Shown here: piece after piece, positions 1 to 8,172 of the stretch
How the letters are laid out: the number at the start of each line of letters is the position of its first letter
Position numbering within the stretch: the stretch's first letter is position 1
Assembly (NCBI RefSeq): GCF_019970065.1
Contig: NZ_JAHXYH010000002.1
Span: 248,001 to 312,000, forward strand
Direction: 5' to 3'
Source: Chryseobacterium sp. OSA05B
GTDB lineage: Bacteria > Bacteroidota > Bacteroidia > Flavobacteriales > Weeksellaceae
DNA: 64,000 bases
Notes under the pieces: generated by a model
Told to the model about the DNA's origin: nothing
Database searches by the model: none
Seen by the model: only the letters and a program-made list of their open reading frames with translations
Position numbers and translations under genes: made by a program

Positions 1-125
1 ATCTCTTTGAAGAGATTTTAAGAAATGTTAATTTATTGAGTAAGTATTGCACAGAGCAAGACTGGGAAACCGATGAGATTAGGAAGCTTCAATATTTAAA
101 TACTAAATTTTCTACTATATTTTAA
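1..125 (+). CDS. C-terminal end of a gene cut by the window edge
   Basis: The reading frame that starts at base 3 is open for 40 codons and stops with TAA at 123-125. It gives a polar, acidic tail (E, D, K rich) with no membrane segment. The start lies outside the window, so the family cannot be named. A stem-loop terminator follows at 198-224, which supports this being the real end of a rightward gene. Confidence 0.45.
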   Translation, partial: LFEEILRNVNLLSKYCTEQDWETDEIRKLQYLNTKFSTIF

Positions 126-197
126 TTAGTCTGAATTTACTCGGTATTTAGATCCCTAGTTATTTAGAATTCCGCTAGTATTAATCAATAAAAATAG

Positions 198-224
198 ACC
201 ACTGTTTTTCGCAGTGGTTTTATT
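198..224 (+). terminator. Rho-independent terminator
   Basis: A 7-bp stem ACCACTG/CAGTGGT (198-204 with 212-218) is followed by a T-rich run. An A run lies on the other side, so it may work in both directions. It ends the partial gene at the window edge. Confidence 0.75.
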
Positions 225-364
225 ATTTTAGCTTAGATTAATGTGAAGAATTCCATCCTACCACTCAGGTCATTTTTTAAGATTAGAAGACACGTAAAAG
301 AAATTAGCGCAAGCATAAAAGGAGTGGAAAAAGTACTTTTTTATAAACGACCTAAAACCTCTGT

Positions 365-721
365 ATGGGATTTTTTAAAAAAAATAGTAACAAAATTATT
401 TTATTATTCTTCGGAATTATGTTTTGTGGGATCATTATAAAAAAAATATTTGATCCTAACTTATCCAAATATAAATATTTTGATCAGTCCTGTAATGGGC
501 AAGTTATTTCAAACTCATATGATCTTACAACTCATTTCAATATTGTTAGATCATCAGATGGTAATAAAATTTATTTGGAAAACTTAAAAATAATTTCCTT
601 AATTAAAATAGGAGATTCTATAGTAAAGAATAAAGACGTTACCTATTTTACCGTTTATAAAAAAGACAATACTAAACTAATTTATGATATGTACAATAAA
701 AATTTGAAAATAATAAAATGA
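365..721 (+). CDS. Small membrane-anchored protein of unknown function
   Basis: 118 residues. A short basic start (GFFKKNSNK) leads into one hydrophobic segment at about residues 11-28 containing a cysteine, then a polar domain rich in K, N, D and Y. This pattern fits a protein held in the inner membrane, or an uncleaved signal anchor, with the C-terminal ~85 residues outside. I recognise no family. The ATG at 365 is the only start that keeps the hydrophobic N-terminus. A terminator at 768-806 follows, so it is probably transcribed alone. Confidence 0.6.
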   Translation: MGFFKKNSNKIILLFFGIMFCGIIIKKIFDPNLSKYKYFDQSCNGQVISNSYDLTTHFNIVRSSDGNKIYLENLKIISLIKIGDSIVKNKDVTYFTVYKKDNTKLIYDMYNKNLKIIK

Positions 722-767
722 AAGCCAAGATGGCACGAGTCTTCCGCTCCTGTCCATCACTAAAAAT

Positions 768-806
768 AAGAGGCTGACTCACTTTTGAGACAGCCTCTTT
801 TATTAT
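768..806 (+). terminator. Rho-independent terminator
   Basis: AAGAGGCTG pairs with CAGCCTCTT (768-776 with 791-799) and an inner CTC/GAG extends the stem. A T run follows. It ends the gene at 365-721. Confidence 0.8.
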
Positions 807-958
807 TTTCATTTTTTTTTAAACGGCTATATTTGTCGACGATAATAAATATCTATCAAACTACAAATGCCTTTTAACCTAAAATAAGTTCAGTCAATCA
901 TATAGAATGATTTTTCCACAAGTGACTTCTCATTTTTCCAGTAAGTAATAATAAATAG

Positions 959-1156
959 ATGAAAAAGAATACTAGAATAGTATTGATCGTTTTAAAATTT
1001 GTTTGCATTGCCTGCTTTTTATTTTCTATATTTTATCTACTCGTGATATTAGGGAGTAGTCATAAGATTTCCTTTTCAATATATTCTAAAATAATAATTT
1101 CAATATTGGTTTTAATGAGTCTTTATTTTTACATTAGTTTTAAGTTAAGAAAATGA
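959..1156 (+). CDS. Two-helix small membrane protein
   Basis: 65 residues, nearly all hydrophobic: two predicted membrane helices (about residues 8-30 and 40-60) with basic residues at both ends. Its stop overlaps the start of the next gene in the sequence ATGA, which indicates translational coupling, so the two products probably act together at the inner membrane. No family recognised. Confidence 0.6.
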   Translation: MKKNTRIVLIVLKFVCIACFLFSIFYLLVILGSSHKISFSIYSKIIISILVLMSLYFYISFKLRK

Positions 1157-1641
1157 AAAAACGAGTTGTAGTTTTAATTGGGATCATATTGGGAAGCATA
1201 TTCTTATACTATGCTTTTGGAGTTTTTTCTTCATCGGTGGGATGGTATGGATATCAGAAGTGGAAATATAGAGTAGGCACTTCGACCATTGAAAAATCAA
1301 AACAAAGAAAAGTTTTCGTCAAGGAATTGAATTATAAAATCATTGATTCTGCTCATTTGAACGGATTTGATTTTAAACCTTATATTGAAAAAGGGTTTAG
1401 GTATGGGTATCACTCTATGGAAGATACGAGAATAGATAGGTTTTCACATTATCCATATAATTTAAGTTATGAGAAAAATAAAAAAGATTCTATTGTACTC
1501 AATATTTTTCCGGAGGATATCGAAAAATTAGACAGTTCTGATGTAGTGTGGGGGTATTTAAAACAACCTTATTTACGAGACACGATTAGAATTGAAATAG
1601 AAGGAGTTGGAAAACAGAAAGGAACCATAAAAATCTGGTAA
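1153..1641 (+). CDS. Membrane-anchored extracytoplasmic protein, unknown
   Basis: 162 residues. It starts MKKR and has one hydrophobic segment at about residues 4-26 followed by a soluble domain with many aromatic and charged residues (motifs YGYQKWKYRV, GYHSMEDTRID). This suggests a signal anchor with a periplasmic domain. It overlaps the two-helix protein upstream by 4 nt (ATGA). I do not recognise the family. The pair sits alone between a terminator on the left and a lipoprotein gene on the right. Confidence 0.6.
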   Translation: MKKRVVVLIGIILGSIFLYYAFGVFSSSVGWYGYQKWKYRVGTSTIEKSKQRKVFVKELNYKIIDSAHLNGFDFKPYIEKGFRYGYHSMEDTRIDRFSHYPYNLSYEKNKKDSIVLNIFPEDIEKLDSSDVVWGYLKQPYLRDTIRIEIEGVGKQKGTIKIW

Positions 1642-1731
1642 GATTCATTTTTGCTTGGTCAACCATGCAGTAAAGAATAGAAATTTGAATCTTTAATTTG
1701 ACATAGAAAAAACTAAATCCAAAAACAATCC

Positions 1732-2298
1732 ATGAAAAAAACAATTTCCCACATCTTCACCATCACGCTCCTTTTCCTCACATTTTCCTGCACAAATTAT
1801 ATTAAACCCATCCACACAGAATCAGTATCGGGCTCCGAAAATATAACCAGAAAATTAGTCTTTCAGGATGGAACGCTGGATATCAATTTCTACGGTGACT
1901 ATATATTTGATAAGGCAGACAAAAGCCTGATCTTTTTTACCAATAAAGATATCGGTAGCATTCTCAGCAATCTTACCATAAAGCCTTCATCCCAGATCCT
2001 TTTCACCTATACCAAATCCAGTATCTACAATAATATGCTGGGATTTTATTATGCCGAAAAAAGCCTGACTGATATAAAGACTAATTTCGCCATTAAAACT
2101 CCCGAAAAAGAAATGCAGAGCGGCCTTTTATACACCTATGAATACAAAGGCTACTACATTATGGAATGCTACAGACAGCAGGAGAAAGGAGTAGTCCGTT
2201 TCATTTCGGTAAACAATTCTGCAAAACAGGCTGTTGAGAAGTTCAGGCTGGAAAATAACAATGTATTTTTTGATATCAATGCCCAACTTTGGAATTAG
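1732..2298 (+). CDS. Lipoprotein of unknown function
   Basis: 188 residues. The N-terminus is a lipoprotein signal: basic MKKT, a hydrophobic stretch, then the lipobox LTFSC with Cys at residue 20. The mature part has alternating hydrophobic and polar residues and several aromatic ones, consistent with a beta-rich periplasmic or outer-membrane lipoprotein. The family is not recognised. Base composition is less AT-rich than in the small genes to its left. Confidence 0.7.
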   Translation: MKKTISHIFTITLLFLTFSCTNYIKPIHTESVSGSENITRKLVFQDGTLDINFYGDYIFDKADKSLIFFTNKDIGSILSNLTIKPSSQILFTYTKSSIYNNMLGFYYAEKSLTDIKTNFAIKTPEKEMQSGLLYTYEYKGYYIMECYRQQEKGVVRFISVNNSAKQAVEKFRLENNNVFFDINAQLWN

Positions 2299-2417
2299 GC
2301 GTAGTAATTTCCATTGATTTTATATCTGGATTAAGGGAAATACTTGGTTTTTACTGCGGTTATAGCCGTTTTGTTTGCTATATTTGTTAGACCATCACAA
2401 CACAAAATCTTACCGCC

Positions 2418-3950
2418 ATGAAAAAGTTCCTTTTAGCCGTTCTCGGCATTCTTGTTATTGTAGTTGCTATACTTTTGATTAAGATGTATACGTATCCGTT
2501 TAAAAAGAATGCGGAAGGAAGCTCTGAAGGATGGAAACCTGTTAAAAATGATTCAGCAGTACTGCGTCTGTCAGGCGGGATCAAAATCCCTACGGTTTCT
2601 ACGGGGAGTCTGGGTGAATTCAATTATGCTCCGTTTGATCAGTTTAAAGAATATCTGAAAACATCTTATCCGCTGGTTTATCAATACACCGAAAACAATG
2701 AGGTCAACACCCATGCATTGGTATTTCGTCTTAAAGGAAGTGATTCTTCACTGGACCCGATTCTTTTCCTTTCGCACATAGATGTAGTGCCTCCCGGAGA
2801 TGCAGATGTAAAAAATAAAGAACAGAATATTTTCAGACCCGATGATCAGCCATTGCCACCCGTTTCCAAAGTAGCGGAAGACTGGGATTTCGAACCCTTT
2901 TCAGGAACCGTCGCGAACGGAAGAATCTACGGAAGAGGAGCCATCGATATGAAAGGAATGCTCTTTTCCCTCATGGAATCAATGAGTATGATGGTTAAAA
3001 GTAAAAAAACTCCTAAACGTGACATCTACCTGGCTTTCGGTTTCGATGAAGAAGTAGGAGGGCAGAAAGGAGCCATACAGATTGCAGACTATTTAAAGAA
3101 AAAAGGATTGAAGTTCGATGCAGTCTACGATGAAGGTGGATTGATCATGCAGAAAGGAAACGTGGCAGGAATAGATTCCGATGTCGCTGTAGTAGGTTGT
3201 GCCGAAAAAGGCTTCTTATCAGCAAAAATTAAAGTCAAAGGACTTGGTGGACATTCCTCGATGCCACCTATGGAAAGTGCGATAGGAAAAGCTGCAGTCA
3301 TTATGCAGCGCCTTGAAGACCATCAGATGAAACCTACGATTACCCCATTGATCAAAGAATTTTTTGACAATATCGGAGGAGCTATGCCATTTACGAACAG
3401 GCTTGCTATTGCCAACCAGTGGCTTCTAAAACCACTTTTGCTCTCTCAACTGACCAAAAATAATACCACCAATGCTTTGGTACGTACCACAACTGCTCTT
3501 ACCATGATGAAAGGAAGCGACGGAACCAACGTCCTTTCTCCCGAAGTGGAATTTGTCGTGAATTTCAGACTTCTTCCAGGTGATACAGCAAAAGAAGTCC
3601 GTGATCATATTGCAAAAGCTACAGAAGGTTTCGATGTTGAAGTGGAAGAGATCGACAATACCAGAGAGGCTTCCGCAGTTTCTCCTACCAATACAAAGGC
3701 ATATCAGTTAATAGAAGCCGGAGTCAGAGAGATTAATCCGGGTGCTATTGTGACCCCATACCTTACCATGGCCGGTACCGATGCCTACAAATACCAGATT
3801 GTAAGCAAAAATATCTACAGATTCATGCCCATCAAAATCAACAGCTCAGAGCAGCAGAGCATCCACAGCACCAATGAGTACATCAGCATTGAAAACTACA
3901 TGAAGATGATTCATTATTTTGAGTTTATGATGCTCAACTACGACAAATAG
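2418..3950 (+). CDS. M20-family metallopeptidase, membrane anchored (PM20D1-like)
   Basis: 510 residues. One hydrophobic anchor at residues 4-22 is followed by an M20 dizinc peptidase. Visible metal and catalytic residues are SHIDVV (H120, D122), the bridging Asp in GRGAIDMKG (D177) and the catalytic Glu pair in FGFDEEVGG (E211/E212). The dimerisation (lid) domain follows, with the GGHSSMPP segment typical of the family. The length and N-terminal anchor resemble the carboxypeptidase S/PM20D1 branch, which cleaves or joins N-acyl amino acids; that substrate is inferred from family resemblance only. It likely faces the periplasm. It is transcribed alone; repeat copy A follows its stop. Confidence 0.88.
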   Translation: MKKFLLAVLGILVIVVAILLIKMYTYPFKKNAEGSSEGWKPVKNDSAVLRLSGGIKIPTVSTGSLGEFNYAPFDQFKEYLKTSYPLVYQYTENNEVNTHALVFRLKGSDSSLDPILFLSHIDVVPPGDADVKNKEQNIFRPDDQPLPPVSKVAEDWDFEPFSGTVANGRIYGRGAIDMKGMLFSLMESMSMMVKSKKTPKRDIYLAFGFDEEVGGQKGAIQIADYLKKKGLKFDAVYDEGGLIMQKGNVAGIDSDVAVVGCAEKGFLSAKIKVKGLGGHSSMPPMESAIGKAAVIMQRLEDHQMKPTITPLIKEFFDNIGGAMPFTNRLAIANQWLLKPLLLSQLTKNNTTNALVRTTTALTMMKGSDGTNVLSPEVEFVVNFRLLPGDTAKEVRDHIAKATEGFDVEVEEIDNTREASAVSPTNTKAYQLIEAGVREINPGAIVTPYLTMAGTDAYKYQIVSKNIYRFMPIKINSSEQQSIHSTNEYISIENYMKMIHYFEFMMLNYDK

Positions 3951-4140
3951 TTTCGGGTTCCGTGATGCGGGGTTTGAGAGTCAGATAGTTTTAGTGTATT
4001 AGAGTTTCCGAAACATGTCTGAAATCTGGCATCTGCGATTCACCATTCACTTGCGAAGCAAAATTCACCATTGACATTTTTCTTATCTCATTCTAAGGTC
4101 TGATGTCTGTTATCTGAAATCTAAACAAAAAAATAACACG
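3951..4140. repeat. Dispersed intergenic repeat, copy A
   Basis: Non-coding space after the M20 gene. It contains the shared blocks of a repeat family also seen at 34640, 37441, 46858, 53127 and 63505: GGGTTTGAGAGT, a CGAAACATGT block, CACTTGCGAAGCAAAATTCA, and runs of TCTGATGTCTG-like words. Orientation is the same as copy E and opposite to D and F. Confidence 0.75.
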
Positions 4141-4193
4141 TCAAGTTTTGTCGCATTACCGCTATAGCTTTGTCCTATCAAAATTACAGAGCT

Positions 4194-4895
4194 ATGGAAT
4201 TGCCGTTTTACTTAACATTTACAGAATTTGAAAGCCATTATTACGATAATCTTGAAAAATGGTTTGAAGAATATCACAACGCCAGCGAGATCGATTATCT
4301 TAAGACGCTGGCAGATCTTTACAGCCCTTATCTGTATTACAGTTTTGCGGATGACAGACTGATGGCTGATGCTTCTATGGAGATTAAAGACTGTTTTTTT
4401 CCTTATCATGAAAAGATCGGGCTCTCTTTTTGTACAAGCTGTGAAAATGGAAAACATCCTAAAGTATCCAAAGGTATGAACCACATATTTGAGTGGAAAA
4501 CCATTACGATGATGGAGTATGCGCAGCATATTCTGGACAAGATCAACAGGCATCTCTTAAAAAATAGCAGTTCTCTTGATAATAACAAAACAATTCCTAA
4601 TTATATCAATGATCGGGACATTATCACTTCAAGAGAAGGGGCCGGATATTGCGTCAATTACAGCAGACATCAGGCGGCGGTTCCGTTTTTAAAGGCTTAC
4701 CTTCCTTATTACGGACAGACTGTGAATATTGCCGTGTACAGAGACTTTATTTTCTCCATAGCACAGATCGCGGAATACATTGATAAAAAGCTGAGGTCTG
4801 TACAGGCTTTTGAACATACCATTTATGCGAAATTAAAATCAGAAGCCAAATTCAAAGTGCAGATGAGTCATCAGTTTCTGACGATCTGCAATTAA
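4194..4895 (+). CDS. Hypothetical soluble protein
   Basis: 233 residues from the ATG at 4194; an in-frame TTG eight codons upstream (4170) would add MSYQNYRA but is less likely. It is rich in aromatic residues and acidic/His motifs (YYDNLEKWFEEYH, FADDRLMAD). It has a CTSC pair near residue 83 and a helical C-terminus. No signal peptide or membrane helix is visible, so it is probably cytoplasmic. The Cys pair and the later NYSRHQAA segment did not allow a family call. It is followed by its own terminator. Confidence 0.6.
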   Translation: MELPFYLTFTEFESHYYDNLEKWFEEYHNASEIDYLKTLADLYSPYLYYSFADDRLMADASMEIKDCFFPYHEKIGLSFCTSCENGKHPKVSKGMNHIFEWKTITMMEYAQHILDKINRHLLKNSSSLDNNKTIPNYINDRDIITSREGAGYCVNYSRHQAAVPFLKAYLPYYGQTVNIAVYRDFIFSIAQIAEYIDKKLRSVQAFEHTIYAKLKSEAKFKVQMSHQFLTICN

Positions 4896-4957
4896 AATTT
4901 TCACCAACATTCATATCTAAATTATATTAACGGAATACCCTGACCGGTCTTCCAAAC

Positions 4958-4990
4958 AAATCCTGACAGCAATGCCAGGATTTTGTTTAA
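4958..4990 (+). terminator. Rho-independent terminator
   Basis: AAATCCTG (4958-4965) pairs with CAGGATTT (4976-4983), followed by a T-rich tail. It ends the hypothetical gene on its left. Confidence 0.7.
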
Positions 4991-4997
4991 TTTTACC

Positions 4998-5060
4998 CAT
5001 TACCCATTACTCATTACTCATTACTCATTACTCATTACTCATTACTCATTACTCATTACT
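4998..5060. repeat. Nine tandem 7-bp units (CATTACY)
   Basis: One CATTACC unit is followed by eight perfect CATTACT units with no interruption. The last unit contains the stop codon (5056-5058, minus strand) of the DUF2490 gene, so changes in unit number do not alter that protein. Confidence 0.95.
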
Positions 5061-5847
5061 GGACGGGTAAATTCCAAATTACATCCACCGCCAAATAATG
5101 TACTCCACCTTTCCTTACACTTCTGCTTCCCCGGATCAGATCATTCACATATCCAATGTCCACAGAGAAAGAAGAGTGGGGAATAGAAAACATATAATAA
5201 GCTCCGATACGCATTTCCCGGTATCCGAAAGGTGTCCATTTCTGTTCCGGTTCATTAAGGTAGCTTGTAGAAAACAGACCTTCGGCACTTAAAGCCAGCT
5301 TCTGATTGTTTTTGGGAGATAAATTATAGGTTAATTGACTTTTAATCCTTGTTCTCAATTGGAAATTCTCTTCAGCCTGACGGAAACCGGCATCAAAAAA
5401 CTTTCGAAATTCCTGACGGACTGTACTCTTGAGTTTCCATCTGGTTCCCAGTTTGAAAGTATAAGCATATCTTCCGTAAATCCTGAACTCCTGCTCAGTC
5501 GATTCCTTTTCATAAGGCGCAGAGCTTTCATATTTGGGTTGCCGGCGGTAACTGACCGCATAACTATATTGTTGATTGGGCGCAAAAGAATGATACACCT
5601 CATGGTTCAGGACAATGATGGCCTGTTTTGAGACTAAATTATAATCATCAGTGCTGCTTTTCCTTCCCAAAGCAATATAACTTAATGCCTGTTTCTTTCC
5701 CAGTGAATCCAGTTGACGCCGTACTCCAAAAGCTGACCAGAATGCAGTATTCGCATCTCCAAGGCCCGGCGAACTAATCTGCGCATGTAATGACCCGCAT
5801 AAGCTTACTAAAAATATCCCGATAATAATTTTTCCTGTTCCGAGCAT
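5056..5847 (-). CDS. DUF2490 outer-membrane beta-barrel protein
   Basis: 263 residues from the ATG at 5847, chosen because a clean Sec signal peptide begins there (hydrophobic segment ending SLHAQ, cut near residue 22); a longer frame upstream adds a polar non-signal extension. The mature part alternates polar and aromatic residues in short strands. It ends in a pattern typical of small outer-membrane barrels, with the arginine-rich segments (YRRQP, TVRQEFRKFF, FGYREMRIGAYYMF) common in DUF2490 proteins. Its role is unknown. A tandem 7-bp repeat runs through its stop codon. Confidence 0.75.
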   Translation of the reverse strand: MLGTGKIIIGIFLVSLCGSLHAQISSPGLGDANTAFWSAFGVRRQLDSLGKKQALSYIALGRKSSTDDYNLVSKQAIIVLNHEVYHSFAPNQQYSYAVSYRRQPKYESSAPYEKESTEQEFRIYGRYAYTFKLGTRWKLKSTVRQEFRKFFDAGFRQAEENFQLRTRIKSQLTYNLSPKNNQKLALSAEGLFSTSYLNEPEQKWTPFGYREMRIGAYYMFSIPHSSFSVDIGYVNDLIRGSRSVRKGGVHYLAVDVIWNLPVQ

Positions 5848-6082
5848 TCTGTAAAATCTGTTGAATCGTATGTTGAGTATTTGTTCGGTAATAAGATGGA
5901 GCTGAACAGTAAGCGATACTGTAAAATGATGATTTGTCGTAGCCAATGTAGGTCCTTTATCCATTAAATAATGATGTAAATGATTTTAATACTGTTGATA
6001 AACAGGACAAATTAAATACATGATTTAGGAATGTTTTAGGAATAGAAAGAGTTGTAAAAAGTTTTTAAAGAAAAAAGGACAA

Positions 6083-6118
6083 TAAAAAAAGCCTTAAACA
6101 ATTAAGTTTAAGACTTTT
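6083..6118 (-). terminator. Likely original terminator of tRNA-Ser
   Basis: GCCTTAAAC (6091-6099) and GTTTAAGAC (6106-6114) form a stem with one mismatch. An A run on the left gives a U run when read leftwards. It lies directly outside the left attachment site, where the downstream region of the tRNA would have been before the element inserted. Confidence 0.55.
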
Positions 6119-6123
6119 ACATT

Positions 6124-6139
6124 CTTGCAGAGAGGAAGG
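6124..6139. repeat. Left attachment site (attL)
   Basis: CTTGCAGAGAGGAAGG, identical to 18680-18695. It duplicates the last bases of tRNA-Ser plus 3-4 downstream bases, as expected after integration by a tyrosine recombinase. Confidence 0.88.
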
Positions 6140-6568
6140 TTCTGGTATTGTGACATTTAATGCAATCTAATGAATTGAAATGAAGTGTATTTATTTTATT
6201 TACAGGTGTTTATAAGATCATTTATAAATACTATACTTTATAATCAATACATTACATTCTGCTTAGGTTTCATTAATGTGGGGAACATGTGGGGAATGAT
6301 AATAATTAATTTGGCATCGAATTTGTAAATGTTAAAGTACGTTAATATTCGTTCTTTAATATTTGGATCTATAGAGTTTATTCTTTGAATAACACCAACC
6401 TGTCAGACCTTACTGATAAGGTGGTTCAATGATTCGGCTTCAAAGCAAAGCTAATAAGCTAAACAAAGGGTGCAGATATCTTTTCTGTAGAATTTCATAC
6501 AAAATTGAATAATGTCACCTGTTTATTGAACAAAAAAACGGAGATGTATAATTTAATTAAAATAACGT
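6140..6568. other. Left end of the element, non-coding leader
   Basis: Non-coding space between attL and the integrase. It holds the tandem GTGGGGAA pair at 6278-6297 and a small hairpin CCTTA/TAAGG (6408-6421). No further open frame is convincing. It probably contains the integrase promoter and recombinase-binding sites. Confidence 0.6.
6278..6297 (+). promoter_or_regulatory. Tandem GTGGGGAA site, left end
   Basis: GTGGGGAA, three bases, GTGGGGAAT: two direct 8-bp words spaced 11 bp apart. The same arrangement with the same spacing and strand occurs near the right end (18607-18626). It is a candidate arm-type site for the integrase or a site for the excisionase-like protein. Confidence 0.6.
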
Positions 6569-7879
6569 ATGAAAGTAAAATTCATTTTAAAAAATCCTAA
6601 AGAGGATAAGAATACAATTTATGTAAGAGTAAGAGTAGGAAGAGCCGTTGATTTAACAATGGCTACAAAGGAAACTGTTGATTTAAGTGATTGGGATATT
6701 ATCAATGAATGTTTGTTAGAGCAATATGATGAATACAGGAATGGTAAACCTATTCTTAAGAGGGATGCAGAAACAAAACAGAAAATTCATGAAAATAAAA
6801 TTGTGAATTATCGTTTGATTGAACTAAAGAAGAAAATAGAAGACTCTTATAAATCTACTGATAAATTCATTAATTCGGAATGGCTTAAAGATTTAATTTA
6901 TCCAAAGATTAATGAACCAGCACCTGAAAATATTTTATTTACAGATTATTGTAATATTTTCTTGAAGTCAAAAGGAACTACAGTCAGTAAAGAGTATGGA
7001 ACAAAAGTAAACAGCATCAAAGCAATTATTGAAAGATATATAATCAATAGGAAATTAAAGAAATTATTTTTAATTGACATTAATAATGACTTCAAAAATG
7101 ACTTTGAAAACTACTGTAGAGGAGTGGAGAAATATTCAGTTAACTATTTTGAGAGGAATTTTAAATTTATTAAAACAATACTTTATCACGCTCAACAAAA
7201 TGGACATCAAATTTATTCAGGCCTGAACAGAATTAAATGCAAGACGGAAAAAACAATGTTTGTATTTCTTTCTCAACAAGAATTAGAAAGAATAGAACGA
7301 ACAACTTTTCAAGAGGAGCATTTTGAGACTGCTAAAGACTGGTTATTAATTTCCTGTTATAGTGGACAAAGAATTTCAGACTTTATGAGATTCAATACTT
7401 CAATGATTCATATAAGAGAAGTAAAAGAGAAAGAAAAATACTTTATTGAATTTACTCAGGAGAAAACTAATAAACAACTTTTGCTCCCTCTGCACGAAAA
7501 AATAGTAGAAATTCTTCATAAGAGGAATTGGTGCTTTCCTAGGAAAATGTCAGAACCAAGATATAATGAACATATAAAAAAGGTATGTGAGCAGGTCGGA
7601 ATAGATGAACCAGTAGATGGAACTTTGGCAGTAAAGGACGAAACAGAACATATTAAGAATAGAAAGAAAAACAACAGAAGAAAAATAAAAGGAAATTTCC
7701 CCAAATATATGTTGGTAAGTTCTCATATAGGAAGAAGAACATTTGCATCTAATAACTTTGGAAGAATTCCGACACCTCTTTTAATGGTAGCAACGGGACA
7801 TTCAAGTCCAAGTATGCTGATGAGATATATAGGGAAAATTGACGAACAACAGTCTTTAACCTTAGCAGAATATTTATAA
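6569..7879 (+). CDS. Tyrosine recombinase / integrase
   Basis: 436 residues. It has an N-terminal arm-binding-like region, a SAM-like core-binding domain (about 120-220) and a C-terminal catalytic domain. The full catalytic set is visible: Arg in YSGQRISD (R268), Lys in QEKT (K299), HxxR in SHIGRRTF (H386, R389), His in ATGHSS (H411) and the nucleophile Tyr in MRYIG (Y420). The family integrates and excises DNA at tRNA genes by strand exchange through a covalent phosphotyrosine. It stands 430 bp inside attL and reads inward. A 60-residue polar insertion between the Lys and the HxxR motif (about 325-385) is typical of Bacteroidetes integrases. Confidence 0.96.
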   Translation: MKVKFILKNPKEDKNTIYVRVRVGRAVDLTMATKETVDLSDWDIINECLLEQYDEYRNGKPILKRDAETKQKIHENKIVNYRLIELKKKIEDSYKSTDKFINSEWLKDLIYPKINEPAPENILFTDYCNIFLKSKGTTVSKEYGTKVNSIKAIIERYIINRKLKKLFLIDINNDFKNDFENYCRGVEKYSVNYFERNFKFIKTILYHAQQNGHQIYSGLNRIKCKTEKTMFVFLSQQELERIERTTFQEEHFETAKDWLLISCYSGQRISDFMRFNTSMIHIREVKEKEKYFIEFTQEKTNKQLLLPLHEKIVEILHKRNWCFPRKMSEPRYNEHIKKVCEQVGIDEPVDGTLAVKDETEHIKNRKKNNRRKIKGNFPKYMLVSSHIGRRTFASNNFGRIPTPLLMVATGHSSPSMLMRYIGKIDEQQSLTLAEYL

Positions 7880-7896
7880 AATTAAAATTGATTACA

Positions 7897-8172
7897 ATGA
7901 ACGATATAATAATTACAAATCATAATAATATTAAGGAATTAATTAGAGAAGTAATAAGCGAAGAAGCTTATAAATTCGCAAATTGGTTCAACTCCAAGTT
8001 AATTGATCAAGATAAAACGTTAACCAGAAAGCAGGCAGCAGATTATCTTGGTATGAGCACTAGTACACTATACCGCCATACTAAACAAGGTGACATCAAA
8101 GCTTATGGACTAGGTAACAGAGTTTATTATAAACTTACAGATATCCAAGATGCCATGCAGGCTATTAATTAA
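7897..8172 (+). CDS. Excisionase-like helix-turn-helix protein
   Basis: 91 residues from the ATG at 7897 (an in-frame TTG three codons upstream is less likely). The C-terminal half is a MerR/Xis-type winged HTH: LTRKQAADYLGMSTSTLYRHTKQGDIKA then a wing GNRVYYKLTDI. Family members act as recombination directionality factors or as regulators. Position between integrase and the putative replication gene, and fusion of its stop directly to the next start (TAAATG), suggest one operon. Its targets may be the tandem GTGGGGAA sites. Confidence 0.88.
   Translation: MNDIIITNHNNIKELIREVISEEAYKFANWFNSKLIDQDKTLTRKQAADYLGMSTSTLYRHTKQGDIKAYGLGNRVYYKLTDIQDAMQAIN

Noticed and set aside
243..440. Frame starting with GTG at 243 (65 codons)
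   Set aside because: Starts with GTG, has no recognisable signal, and overlaps the better supported gene at 365 in another frame.
721..765. A second hairpin around GGCACGAG...CTCCTGTCC after the gene at 365
   Set aside because: Pairing is imperfect, and a much better terminator follows at 768-806.
4998..5060. The CATTACY tandem array as a CRISPR array
   Set aside because: Units are 7 bp, directly joined, with no spacers. No CRISPR array or cas gene was seen in the window.
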